The notes below the pieces were generated by a model. It did not search any database and was not told where the DNA came from. It saw nothing but the letters and a program-made list of their open reading frames with translations. A stretch of 64,000 nucleotides of DNA from Pegea sp. RAD2-039. Its lineage: Eukaryota > Chordata > Thaliacea > Salpida > Salpidae. The stretch covers positions 174,001 to 238,000 of the forward strand of contig JAQGEQ010000376.1 of NCBI GenBank assembly GCA_034620365.1, given 5' to 3'. The position numbers and the translations under genes are program-made. This document shows, piece after piece, positions 23,675-35,349 of the stretch; the stretch's first letter is position 1; each line of letters opens with the position of its first letter.

Positions 23675-24429
23675 AAGGAATCTTTTAAACAGTTCTCTCA
23701 TCATTATCAATTTATATGTTAGTCTCAATCATTGCAGTTTGTAATTTGCAACTATTGAACTTGGCAAACTTACTCTGTTAACATCTGATATTTTAATTTA
23801 TGATAAAATAATTTTATAATTTTCTATGGAGAATCTGTTTGGACAATAAATTCAGCTAAATAGTATTTATAAGTTGGGATGTGTGAAATTGTGAAATGTT
23901 ATTAAAATTATGTTGATAAATCTCTAAATTGAAAAAAAGTTTGATGTAGATGTATATAATGATGAAGTTAGGTTTAGTTGAAACTCTGGTACGTGAAAAA
24001 CTTGGTTTTAGTTTGCTTTAACAGAAAAGGTTTGATTAAAGTAAAGAGAAATTTTTAAAACTTATTTAACATGAAGTGAGTTTTGTAAGTCAACTTACAA
24101 TTACGTAAAAACATGATTACAAAGTCATTCTATAAGAATGATATATGTTTAGTCTTAGATATATATGGTATCAGATTTGAGTATCAACTAAATTTTACAA
24201 AATTCTTAGATTTTTACTTCTTTAAAAACTTCAACTAAAAATATGAAAATAAATTTAAAAATGATCTTGTTTTTAAGATCAAAATCTTCAAACAAATTTT
24301 CTATTTCAGTTTATTGCAAGTGGTTTTCGAAAATAGGAATATGGTTCAGAAAGAATTTTGTTATAAGATACTGAGAAATGAACTATAACAATTCACTGTA
24401 AAGAAAAATGTTTATTAAAAAATTAGTTA

Positions 24430-25077
24430 AAAATCTCTATCATCAAATAGCTCATCCTTTATTAGAGCGTAAAATACCTCACCAACTTCATTAAACACTT
24501 CAGCATCAACTAAACTACCAACTTCATCATCAAATACTTTATCAATTTCTTCACTAGCTACATTGTAAAATGTAATACCAACCACATCATAAATCAGACT
24601 ATCTACTATTTCATCAACTAAAGTATCAATTTTTGCATCAACTACATCATCACCTATTCTATCAACGATGTTATCAACTACATCTTTAACTACACTATCA
24701 CGTGTGAAACCATCTTCATTATAATACTAGATAGTAAACTAAATCATAAATTCTAAATCCAGATTTATCCATTTTTATCTACAACATTAACTATATGGCA
24801 CTTATATCACTAAATACACAATCAATTACACCATTAAGTATAAGATCAGTTGCATTCGTTACATTATCACTAACGGTATCATCAATTTAAATATTAACTA
24901 CATCATCAACTATAATATCAATTTCACTATAAAATGTGTCCTTATACACACCATCAATTAGATCATCAATTGTAAAAACAATTACATCATCAACTACATC
25001 ATCAGCTGTTTTATCATTCACTTCTTTGACTACACCTTCCGTTACATTATTAGCTACACAATTAATTTCATCCAGAA
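24430..25077 (-). pseudogene. VVDD-repeat protein gene block 1 (broken or multi-exon)
   Basis: On the minus strand, 24430-24726 is open for 99 codons and ends with TAA at 24427. It is acidic and built on a loose 4-residue period: RDSVVKDVVDNIVDRI, then DTLVDEIVDSLIYDVV, and a non-repetitive end FYALIKDELFDDRDF. The codon before it is TAG in the context CTATCTAG, which could be a splice acceptor. Upstream, 24890-25077 is open too (TADDVVDDVIVFTIDDLID), then a TAA at 24887 and a TAG at 24791 interrupt. It is either a multi-exon gene with unresolved joints or a pseudogene. It is homologous in position to the larger block at 28662-29591. Confidence 0.4.
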
Positions 25078-25440
25078 CTTACAATTTTACCGTTAAGTTT
25101 CATCTGCGCCAAAACATATATAATGAGAATTTTGCTTTGAAAATGTTTTCTGGTTAATATTTTCTTCTCTTCAATGTTGAATTCCTGATGTAGTTTGTAA
25201 TACAATATTTTTAAAAATAAACAACAAGCTTTGTTTATTACACTCTAGATTTCATTGAAATTGAAAGAAATTTAATCCTCTATACTGATATTCTTCAGTA
25301 CCAATCTACAAATAATAATCTTGAGAATAACCAGTGAACACTTACTTTGTTGCATTAAAAAACATTTTAAATGGTTTAAAATTAATATTTTTTCGAAAAA
25401 TGTAAAAAAAAGTTTATATAATGTTTCTATAAAAGTTTTA

Positions 25441-25690
25441 ATTAGCCATTATGGTTTAATAATGAGAAACTATTTAACCCACGATGGGCTTGCGGGATAA
25501 AGTGACTATTTTTAGATCAGAATAATTTCTGACCGGCTCTGTATTGAAAGAAGCTTATAAACAATTTTTTCTTTATTTATTTAAAGAATAAAATAGAATT
25601 AAATAGAGAATTTATTTATATGTCATTATGTTGTACAATTTATTTTTAAGTTCTAATTGAATAACATTAAAAACCTCATGTTATTTGTTA
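25441..25690. promoter_or_regulatory. Highly conserved island, copy A (bidirectional promoter or structured RNA)
   Basis: These 250 bp match 31207-31456 at roughly 96 percent, well above the flanks of the duplication. It lies between a minus-strand ATG CAA CAA A|GTAAGT (ATG at 25355) and the plus-strand UBL gene. Its left half can form three perfect hairpins: CATTAT/ATAATG with a 6-nt loop, CCCA/TGGG with loop CGA, and TCAGAA/TTCTGA with loop TAAT. CTATTTTTAGA, similar to an Sm site, lies just before the third. It could be a shared promoter, an untranslated first exon or a small RNA gene. Confidence 0.4.
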
Positions 25691-26823
25691 TTATAGATTT
25701 ACACACTAAGCTTGTATTAATAACAGTATTATGCAATTTTTTTCAATTTGTTCTAAGAAATGAAAATTTATTTTGTTGTTACGTCTTAATATATGCTTCA
25801 TTGTTATTTTAAAAACATTTCTTAAATGCTGAACAAGGAAACTTAGTTTACCTTGAAAAAAATAAAAAAAAAATGTTTATTTAAGGTTAAGATTTGAAAT
25901 TGTTGGTAGTTCAGTAGTTGAACTAACTAATTTTGCTCATACTTGTATTTCTTTGAATATTTTTAAGGAAAATAAATCTAATATCAACTTTATTATGTTT
26001 AAAAGGGGCCGAAATTTATTAAACATAATGAAAAATTTACATAGCTTGATAATAAAATAAATTGTTTATTTCAAGTTTATATTATTTTCTAAAAAAAAAC
26101 TTACTTCTGGAGATAAACGTCAATTAGATTTTTTTGTATTCAAACATTTAGTTTGTGATAAATTTGTGACAAGATCTTCTTGATAAAAGTAGAAGTAAAA
26201 ATGAGCTGGACATCATTTTTAATGATACTAATTAAGTGTTTATTTCAAAACTTTTCTATTTTGGGAAGAAATATTATTAGTTTAGTTTTTTTTTAATGTA
26301 CGTTATAACTATGTAATTGATGCAGTTTTTTTGAAAAATTATTTAATCGGTTTTTCTCACTAAACTTAAGGTGATAGAACAAACTTTAAATTATTTGAAA
26401 TTTTGCAAATTAGAAAATCTTACATTTTGACAAAGTATTTTGAGAAACATTTTTCATAGGAAAATAAAATTTAGTTTGAATACAAACTAAGTTAACTTAT
26501 TGAAAAAAATATACTTATGATTTTTGAGTATTTACAAAAGCTACAGTGTTTATAACTATGTTATTTTTAGGCTACGGAATGTTTATAATTTAGATAAAAA
26601 ATGAAAATAAATATTTACAAATCTTGAAAGTTTTCAAACTACCATTCTCACAAAATTGTTAGTTTAGTTTTATAAATTCAACTATAATAGATTTAGGTAG
26701 ATATTCAGGCGTTCTCTAAATTGTAAAATTAACTCTTTTACTTTGTATTTATTTTATTTTTGAGCTTATTTTAAAATATTTTACAACAACATGTTTTTTT
26801 ACAGATTTAAAAACTGAAAAATA

Positions 26824-27108
26824 ATGTTCGTAATTGCTATTAAACATTATATGTTTCTCTTTAATCTTGATATTGAAGTTGATGGCAGTTATACAATTAA
26901 AAAACTCAAAAGTATTCTTGATGATTTATTTGGTTTTCCTATTGATCAGCAAGTTCTGAAACTGATGAAAATCTTTAATCATACTCCGAATGGAGGTTTT
27001 TATCCAGAACTGGAACGTGAAGATGCTACTCTAGATGAATATGGAATTGTTGCTGGAGACCTTATTCTTCTAGGGAAAAGATCTCAAGGACTTTTTATGC
27101 ATGAATAA
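26824..27108 (+). CDS. Elongin-B-like ubiquitin-fold protein 2 (94 aa)
   Basis: The coding exon follows an acceptor at 26801-26804 (TTTTTTTACAG), 19 nt before the ATG. The sequence MFVIAIKHYMFLFNLDIEV forms a beta-hairpin-like start. TIKKLKSILDDLFGFPIDQQ is the helix and turn. DATLDEYGIVAGDLILL is the closing ubiquitin-fold signature (compare TL-DYGI--D-LHL in ubiquitin and TLGECGF in Elongin B). It contains an insert of about 10 residues (NHTPNGGFYPELERE) before that signature, shared with the copies at 32777 and 42060. There is no di-glycine tail. Roughly 60 percent of residues match the 32777 copy. It lies in a segment duplicated with 30.0-33.75 kb. Confidence 0.68.
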   Translation: MFVIAIKHYMFLFNLDIEVDGSYTIKKLKSILDDLFGFPIDQQVLKLMKIFNHTPNGGFYPELEREDATLDEYGIVAGDLILLGKRSQGLFMHE

Positions 27109-27889
27109 TTATGTTAATGCTTCTTTACTTCTGATCAATATTCTCAAATCAATTTTTGAAAGTAATTTTCTCTCAATTTATTTAAGATCTCTTGATGTTC
27201 TTTCTAAGTTTCCTCAAATTCTCTTCTGCAAATTCTGTTCTCTTGTTGTGTAAAAAGTTATTTAAAAAAATGTTTACTTTTATGTTTTGTGAATAGTTTT
27301 AATTTAAGTTTCTTGTTAGTTGTTAAGTAAACTTATGAGTTATATTTCATCATCAAACTATTACTTTATTCTCTTTATTGTCTTTAATTTATTTTATTAT
27401 GGTAATAAACGTTCATTTAAATGGTTAAAACTTTAAAGAGGATATATACATATATTACGAAAGTTTTCTTTAAAATTTACTAAAGTTTTTTCTCTTTAAC
27501 ACAAAAATCCTACAAAAATTGTGCATAAATAAGAAAACTGAAAAATTACTATTAAATTTACTGACAAGTTTAATATTTTTTAGAGTAAGATATAAGAATG
27601 ATAAAAATGTTAGTTTTTGAAACTTAAATAAAAAAGTATCAGGCCAAACCAAACTAATAAATGTTTCACGCATGAGTGAATTTTTTACTTTTGATTACCA
27701 TCAGAAACAAGTATTTCTATCATTATAAGGTTGTTCGTCAAATTTTAATGAAAATTATCAGGCAGTTTATTGAACAACAGAAACTTTAACCAATTTGGAA
27801 AAACAATTTCCATTTTAGGAAGACTTTGTAGCATAATTTGAAATTTGAAAAAAAATGCTGGACACATTTTATTGGTTCCAAAAGTTAAA

Positions 27890-29830
27890 CTTTTAATTAA
27901 ACTATCAGATGCATTATTAGTTATATAATCAGTTAGATCAAAAACAAGATCATCAAATAAAAAAAAATAATCAATTAAACTATACACTTTATCATTTTTA
28001 AAATTATCAACAAGATCAATAATTTGTACATTTTCGATTTCACAACTTACAACATCTACAACTACATAATAAAAATAAATATCAGCTGCAAGGTAAAATA
28101 CTTTGTTAGCTGTTTAACTGACTTCATCTTTAACTGCACCATCAGGTACGTCATCAATTACTTAATCAACTACATAATTAATTACATCATCGGTTGCTTC
28201 AGTAATCAAACCCCCAACCGTGACTTTAAATAAATTTTTGACTACATTACTGACTACATCATATTTGTGTCGACAACTAGATCATTTACTATAAAATCAA
28301 ATACAGCATCAACCACATCATCATCTGGGATAGCAACTACCTCATGAACTACAACAACAATTACATAATCAACTAATTAGTTGTCTACAGGATTAACTAA
28401 ATCATTAACTACAATATCAACTAAATTATCAACTGCATCATCAAATAAATCGTCAACTATATCGGGAACTACATAATCAATACAAGCATAGATTATAGCA
28501 TCAACTATATAATTAACTATTTAGATAACAGTTTAATTAGCTATATCATCAACTATATTTTCAATTCGTCATTGCTTATTCCATCAACCAAGTCATTAGT
28601 TACATCATTGACTGCATCATTATTTGGATCACCAATTGTGTCTATATTGCCTACATTGTCATCCATTACTGATTATACCATAATAAAAAATGATTATGTC
28701 ATTAACTGCATTATTAATTTTGTCATCAATTACATGATCAACTACGTCATCAATTACATCATCAACTACATCATCAACTTCATCATCAACTATTTCATCA
28801 TTTAAAGCATCGGCTACATCATCAACTACATCATCAACTACTTCATCAACTACATCATCAACTACATCATCATCTACATCAACTACTTCATCAACTATAA
28901 CATCATTTAAATCATCAACTACATCATCAACTGCAACATCAACTACTTCATCAACTACTTCATCAACAACGTCATCAATTACATCATCAATTACGTCATC
29001 AATTACGTCATCAACTACATCATCAATTACATCATCAACTACATCATCAACTACAGCATCGGCTACATCATCAACTACATCATTAACTACGTCATCATTT
29101 ACATCATCAACTACATCATCAACTGCAACATCAACTACATCATCAACTACATTATCAACTACATCATCAACAACGTCATCAATTACATCATCAACTACGT
29201 CATTAATTACATCATCAACTACGTCATCGATTACATCATCAACTACATCATCAACTACATCATCAACTACATCATCAACTATTTCATCAATTACATCATC
29301 AACTACATCATCATCTACATCAACTACTTGATCAACTATAACATCATCAACTATATCATCAACTGCAACATCAACTACATCATCAACAACGTCATCAATT
29401 ACATCATCAACAATGTCATCAATTACATCATCAACTACGTCATCAATTACATCATCAACTGCATCATCAAATACTTCATTAAATACATCATCAACTACAT
29501 CATCAACTGCAACATCAACTACTTCATCAACTACATCATCAACAACGTCATCAGTTACATCATCAACTACATCATCTACTACATCATCAGATTAATTTAA
29601 CTTATATCATTACCTACACCATCAACTACATCGTCATCCACTACATCATCAACTACACTATTAAGCATAAAATCAATTTCTTTATCTAATATAACATTAT
29701 TAAATCACCAATTAGATCACCAACTTTTATCAAATACATCATCAACTACAATATTAACTACATCAACTATATTTATCAATCATTTCCTTAACTACACCAT
29801 TGGTTACAATTATGGCTAAACAACCTTTTC
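27890..29830 (+). repeat. 12-bp ATCATCAACTAC minisatellite
   Basis: About 1.9 kb of 12-bp units are near-perfect from 28740 to 29580 and degenerate on both sides. The plus strand is open in some frames (Ile-Ile-Asn-Tyr repeats), but these need non-ATG starts and I regard them as shadows. A smaller, older version lies at 24430-25080. Confidence 0.9.
28662..29591 (-). CDS. VVDD tetrapeptide-repeat open frame, 310 codons
   Basis: Reading the minus strand in triplets gives 930 nt without a stop, bounded by TAA at 29592 and TGA at 28659. The 12-nt unit GTA GTT GAT GAT encodes Val-Val-Asp-Asp. Variants keep the chemistry: Val/Ile at position 2, GAT/GAC for Asp, occasional Glu, Asn, Ala or Phe. No indel breaks the triplet phase over more than 75 units. 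There is no in-frame ATG, so it would need an upstream exon; minus-strand ATG CAA CAA A|GTAAGT at 30521 is a candidate start. A run of A near 28686 shifts the frame towards 28560. It may be pure minisatellite growth of an old coding repeat. Function unknown. Confidence 0.4.
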
Positions 29831-31206
29831 ATCAACATTTTACACTTTTACTTTTAAACTTCTTAGTGGGTAAAATATCTATAATGATAATTTTGTCTTG
29901 ATGATTTAACCTGGTAAATAAACTTCTTCTCTTCAATGTCGAATTCTCTGTTAGGTTAAAACTTTAGAAAATCTATAAATATTCTGTAAACAATTTCCTG
30001 TGTGTTTATCAATTATTAAAACTAATCAGTCAATTAAACTTTACAAAAATAATTATAATATATCTTTTTGTTTTAGTATTTCTGTTTTTGAAATGCTGTT
30101 TTTTCAGAAAAGGAAAGTTGTAACGACTATTAAAATTATCTTTTGGATTTTTTAAATATTAGTAGTTTATGCTTCAAGCTTACGAACAAATTAAAATTAA
30201 GATAAGAACGAAAATAAAGAGCAAGTTTTGTTTAACATATCCTACTACATACTAAATTTCAAAGATTGGTTGGGTGTTTCTCAAATAATAAAATTTTTAA
30301 TATATAAAACTTAAACTTGAACTTTTTTTGTGTTGTTTATGCATCAAACTTATAAATAAATCAAAATTAAGATAAGAACGAAAATAAACAGCAAGCTTTG
30401 TTTATTACACTCTAGATTTCATTGAAATTGAAAAAATTAAATTCTCTATATTGATATTCTTCATTACCAATCTACAAATGATAATTTTGAGAATAACCAG
30501 TGAACACTTACTTTGTTGCATTACAAAGCATAATAATCTTTAAAAATTATGATTTACCTTTTACGAAGGATTTATTCTTCTAATCATAAGTTGAAGCTTT
30601 TGATGATTTTATTTTGAAACTTCAAATACTATTTGTTTTCCTATTCTTCATCTGCTTAAGGTTTGTTACTCTTGTAGTTCGTGATATTTTTTTTCAAGAT
30701 TCCTTTTTTTTCCCTTTTCTAGAGATTAGAACATTGTAACATTTTATGCTGGTTGAAGTAGCTTACCTGTGTATCCATTAAAACTTGATCAAGGTTATAT
30801 CGAGAATATTATCAAAACTGCCTATTATGTGCACTAAAAATTAAAAAAATTACAGCTATGATTTAATTTTCCTCATCAAGTTCATATATTATAATTATAT
30901 ATTTAATTATTTCCTTATGCAGTAATCACAGCTAGAAATATTCTAGTTTTTAACAGGTTTTATATTTCTTATATTTTTTTATTTACTACTCGAAAATATA
31001 AAACTGTTATTTCAATAGATTTTTAACAGTGTAGTAAATTTCTTTAAAAATTTTAAAGAAAAATTTAATTTTATATTTTATAAATTCAAACCTAACATAA
31101 TATTATATTTATTTTTGCAACTCGTAAACAATTTAAATTATAAAAATTATTGTATTGCATAAAATCATATAAAAATATTCATATAATGTTTCTATGAAAG
31201 TTTTGA

Positions 31207-31456
31207 TAAGCCATTATGGTTCAATAATGAGAAACTATTTAACCCACGATGGGTTCGCGGGATAAATAGACTATTTTTAGATCAGAATAATTTCTGACCG
31301 GCTCTGTATTGAAAGAAGCTTATAAACAATTTCTTCTTTATTTATTTAAAGAATAAAATAGAATTAAATAGAGAATTTATTTATATGTCATTATGTTGTA
31401 AAATTTATTTTTAAGTTCTAATTAAATAATATTTAAAACCTCATGTTATTTGTTAT
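31207..31456. promoter_or_regulatory. Highly conserved island, copy B
   Basis: Counterpart of 25441-25690. All three hairpin stems are unchanged. Differences fall in the first loop (GGTTCA for GGTTTA), after the second stem (TTC for CTT) and before the Sm-like site. Confidence 0.4.
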
Positions 31457-32776
31457 TAGTGATTTAGTAATTATAGTCTAAGCAATTTGATTAATTAATA
31501 TTGTAATTAATGGTTGGTATTTATAGTTTATATGACCTTTTTATAAGAAATATAAATTTAATTTGTTGTTACATCTTATATTGTATCTTATTGCTATTTT
31601 GAAAACATCTCCTAAATGCTGAAAAAATAATTTAGTTTACCTTAAAAAAATAAAACAATTCTTTATTTATGGTTAAGATTTGAAATTGTTGGTAGATCAG
31701 TAACTAATTTTGCTTATAAATATATTTCTTTGAATATTTTCAAGGAAAATAAATCTAATATCGACTTTATTATGTTTAAAAGGGGCTGAAATTTATTGAA
31801 CAGAGTGAAAAATTTACATTGCTTGATTATAAAGTAAATTGTTTATTTCAAGTTTATATTATTTTCTAAGAGATAAACTTTATAGTTTGTGGTAAAGATC
31901 TTTGTGAAAAGATCTGTATGAAGTAAAAGTAGTGGAAGATATTTTTAATCGATAATCACTAACACTCTTCTTTTCATAACTTTTTTTTAGGATAAAATAT
32001 TTTTATAATGTATAGAACTATTCATTAGAACTATTTAATTAGTACTGTTTTATTTCTTGATGTATTGTTTATTTCTTACTATACCTAGGGTAATAGAACA
32101 AATTATAAAATATTTACAATTTAACAAATTATAAATTCTTATACTCTATAGATTCTAACAACTTATAGATGTAATCTAGACTCAATTAGGCTGACGTTTT
32201 TTTCTTATTGTTAACTTAAAAGTTTTGTAATTTTTATATTTAAGGTTAGTAATTTCTAATAGTAAATATATATTATTTATTATATATGTCTTTTTACTCT
32301 GTAGCTGCTTTAAACTATTTTAGAGATAATTGTATAAATAAAACTTTATAAAACACTTTTGTTTGTAATCTATTTTGATTTATCATTAAATTTTATTAGA
32401 AAAACTTTCAAGGGAAGTCTAAATTTAATTTGAGTAAACTGTACAAACTAAATCAACTTATTGAAAAATATTTATATTTATGATTTTTGAGTATTTAAAA
32501 AAGCTACAGTTTTTGTCAGTATGGCATGTTTATAGCACAAATAGAAATGAAAATAAATATTTACTTATATATAAAAGTTGTATATTACCATTGTCACTAT
32601 ATTGTTATTTTAGTTTTTTAAGTTAAACTATAATAAATTTAGCTAGATAATGAAACATTTTATGAACCATAAATGTATATTTTACTTTGTTTAGTTAAAA
32701 TAATAATAAGTTAAAATTGTTTTACATATTTTAAAAACTTTTAACATCTTTTTTTCAGATTTAAAACTGATCAACA

Positions 32777-33064
32777 ATGTTTATAATTGCTATCAAACAT
32801 TATTTGCTTGATCACAATCTTGAGATTGAAGTTGATGGAAGTACAACAATTAGAGAGTTTAAAGAGACAATACTGGACCTATTCGATTTTCCAATGGAAA
32901 TGCAGGTCCTGAAACTGATGAAGATCTGTGCTTATGTCCATGCACCCCATGTGGGTTTTTATCCAGAACTGGACCGTGAATATGCTACTCTGAACGCATA
33001 TGGAATTGTTGAAGGAGATGTTATTCTGCTTAAAAGAAAAACTGAAGACCCTTACCTGCAATGA
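32777..33064 (+). CDS. Elongin-B-like ubiquitin-fold protein 3 (95 aa)
   Basis: This is a paralogue of the gene at 26824. It has the same upstream acceptor context (TTTTTTTCAG at 32758, 18 nt before the ATG) and the same fold pattern: FIIAIKHYLLDHNLEIEV, then TTIREFKETILDLFDFP, then YATLNAYGIVEGDVILL. The insert NHTPNGG is replaced by AYVHAPHVG. Differences are mostly at amino-acid-changing positions while the frame and length are kept, consistent with an active, diverging gene. The C-terminus is charged (KRKTEDPYLQ) without di-glycine. Confidence 0.68.
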   Translation: MFIIAIKHYLLDHNLEIEVDGSTTIREFKETILDLFDFPMEMQVLKLMKICAYVHAPHVGFYPELDREYATLNAYGIVEGDVILLKRKTEDPYLQ

Positions 33065-33890
33065 GGATGCCGGATTATGTAAAGCTCATTTAAAGATGCT
33101 TAGCAATCCTTTACTATCCTCAAGTTAATTTTTAAGATCAACTTTGCCCCTAATAATCTAATCTCTCTAAATCTTTTTTAGTTTCTTTATATAAATTCTA
33201 ATATGACCCTATTACAACATTTCATTCAAATAGTTTTAATTTAAGTTTCTTGATAAATACACTTACAACTTATATTTCATCATCACTTTATTCACCGTGT
33301 TTAATTGTCATGATAATAAACGTGATTAAAATTCGAATGATTAAAATTTTAAAGAATCAAAATCTGTTTTTTGAACGTTTATTGAAAATTTACTTAAGTT
33401 ACAATATCAGTTGTGCTCCATTAAGAGTGAATATATTAGAGTAAGATATAAGAATGATAAAAATGTTAGTTTTTGAAACTTAGATAGAAAATTATCCAAA
33501 ACCAAACTAATAAATGTTTCATATACACTCCATGCTTGAGTGATTTTTTTACTATTCATTACCATCAAAGAAAAAGTATTTCTATCTTTATAAGGCTGTT
33601 CGTCAAATTTTAATGAAAATTATCAGGTAGTTTATTGAATAACAATAAATTTTAATCAATTTGGAAAAAAACAATTTACAAGTCACGAAGACTTTGTAGC
33701 ATAATTTGAAATTTGAAAAAAATGTAGGACACGTTTTATTTGTTCCAACTTTTTCTTATATGGAAATTATATGGAAATATTTTTAATGAAAATTTTTAAA
33801 GAAAATATTTTAATTTGCTGAATTATAGCAACTATGAAAAGTTAGAGTTACAAAATGATGAAATGACGAAATTTTAGATTTACAAATTTA

Positions 33891-33990
33891 CATTTTGAAG
33901 CAAATTTTAAATTTTAAAATTATTGAAATATTTAAAAAGATGAAACAACTAACCTAAATAATTTTAAAATTTAAAATTTGCTTCAAAATG
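33891..33990. repeat. Perfect 34-bp inverted repeat
   Basis: Arms at 33891-33924 and 33957-33990 are exact reverse complements around a 32-nt spacer. The outer part is of mixed composition (CATTTTGAAGCAAATTT), so it is more than an A/T run. It could be a MITE-like relic or a hairpin RNA. It lies between UBL 3 and the dead copy. Confidence 0.8.
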
Positions 33991-34430
33991 CAGAAGCTTA
34001 GTTTAGCAATTTTAAGAAGCCTCAAAATTGATTTTTAAAATTAAAAGATGTGAAAACTTACTTGTTTAGCAAGATTAGATATTTATATGTGTTTTGCTCA
34101 GAAAAATTGTCAACAAAACTGTATTTTAAACTTTTATCAGTTTTTACCATTAATGGATATTTTTGAAATTGAATCATAATTAACATTAACTTTAAAGATT
34201 TGATACATTTTATTGCTTTAATAAATACTCAAGAAAAAAAGTATTTTCAAATGTAAATTTAATGATTTGCCTTTTTTGCTAAACTTTTTATTTTTAAGGA
34301 CCATTTTATTAATTACCAAGAATTGTTTTACAAAAAAGTAATCATTTTAAATTAAGTATATTTTGAAACTTTATTGAAAACTTTGTGATATTTTATTAAC
34401 ATATTTATCATCAAATAGCAAAACTGATAA

Positions 34431-34714
34431 ATATTTATAATTGTTATTAAATATTCATCTCCTCAATCTGATGGTATTGAAGTTGATTGCAATCATACAA
34501 TAATAAAATCAAAGAAATTCTGTTTGATATATTTACTTTCCTAATTGGTTAGCAAAGACTTTAACTTTTAAAAACCCCTGATCAAGTGAATGACCCTAAG
34601 GTAGGTGACTTCATTACTCTGAAGCATACAGAAATTATTTTGAATGCATATGTAGTTGATGCTGGTGATGTTAGTTTTAAAAAAAGAAATAAAGACGTTT
34701 TTATACATGTATGA
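34431..34714 (+). pseudogene. Dead Elongin-B-like copy
   Basis: It is collinear with 26824-27108. The first codon is ATA instead of ATG (IFIIVIKYSS for MFVIAIKHYM), followed by IEVDCNHTI, then frame loss and an in-frame stop in the helix region. The end KDVFIHV then TGA matches the end of copy 2. Homology continues downstream to about 35.3 kb (for example the ACGCATGAGTG word at 35235 and 27669), so this is a third copy of the duplicated segment. It lacks the VVDD block. Confidence 0.75.
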
Positions 34715-35349
34715 TTCTGTGAAGCTCTGTTAATGTTTTTTTTTCACCAATATTATTGGATTAATTGTCAATTTTAATTTTTTTTCAAATAATCTAAGCT
34801 CTCATGATAATCTTATTAAATTTCTGCAGATGATTTATATTATGTTTTTTTTTGTGAAATATAACCCTATTACAACATTTCTGGTTATATTCCTTTCAAT
34901 TTAAGTTTCTTTTTATCAGTTGTTTGAATAAACTTACATTTCATTGTTTCACCATCAAAATATCTCTTATTCATTTATTTTATTTTCTTATAATTTTAAG
35001 CCTTCATTTCCATGAATAAAATATTGCAAGCACCTCAAAATAAGAAAGTTATTTGAGTCTTATGATGAAAATTTTAAAACTTTTGTGTACTAAAAAGAAA
35101 TTTAGAAAGTTAATAACTGGTGAGATTATCATTTCTTAGAAGACAACATACTGTGATAAAAATATCAGTTTTTGAGAGTTAAGTAAAAAAAATTACAGCA
35201 ATAAATCATCTAATGAATTTTTCTCACGATTTCAACACTTAACGCATGAGTGGACGATTTGTTTTACAGCTGAAAATATAATTATATACTTCGATCAACT
35301 ATTAAATTTTAGCAAAAAGTCTTTAGAAATTTTTTAAATTACAAACTGT

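Larger units (their letters stand above)
25190..27900. repeat. Segmental duplication, copy A (carries UBL 2)
   Basis: This is collinear with about 29870-33750. Matching landmarks include ACACTCTAGATTTC at 25240 and 30400, the highly conserved island at 25441-25690, the UBL gene, and a 3' part from about 27590 to 27890. The VVDD blocks lie at equivalent positions left of each copy. Confidence 0.85.
29870..33750. repeat. Segmental duplication, copy B (carries UBL 3)
   Basis: Counterpart of 25190-27900. About 0.8 kb at 30.5-31.2 kb has no match in copy A and shows no gene. Confidence 0.85.

Noticed and set aside
27745..27987. 80-codon minus-strand frame
   Set aside because: The duplicated counterpart near 33.6-33.75 kb has frame shifts at the same place. 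At best it is a tail of the degenerate VVDD block.
28572..29600. Ile-Ile-Asn-Tyr repeat frames on the plus strand
   Set aside because: They need non-ATG starts. The minus-strand phase is the one that continues into less repetitive, coding-like sequence at 24.4-24.7 kb.
33250..33444. Short plus-strand frame after UBL 3
   Set aside because: It is in the 3' untranslated region, is not conserved in copy A and has no motif.
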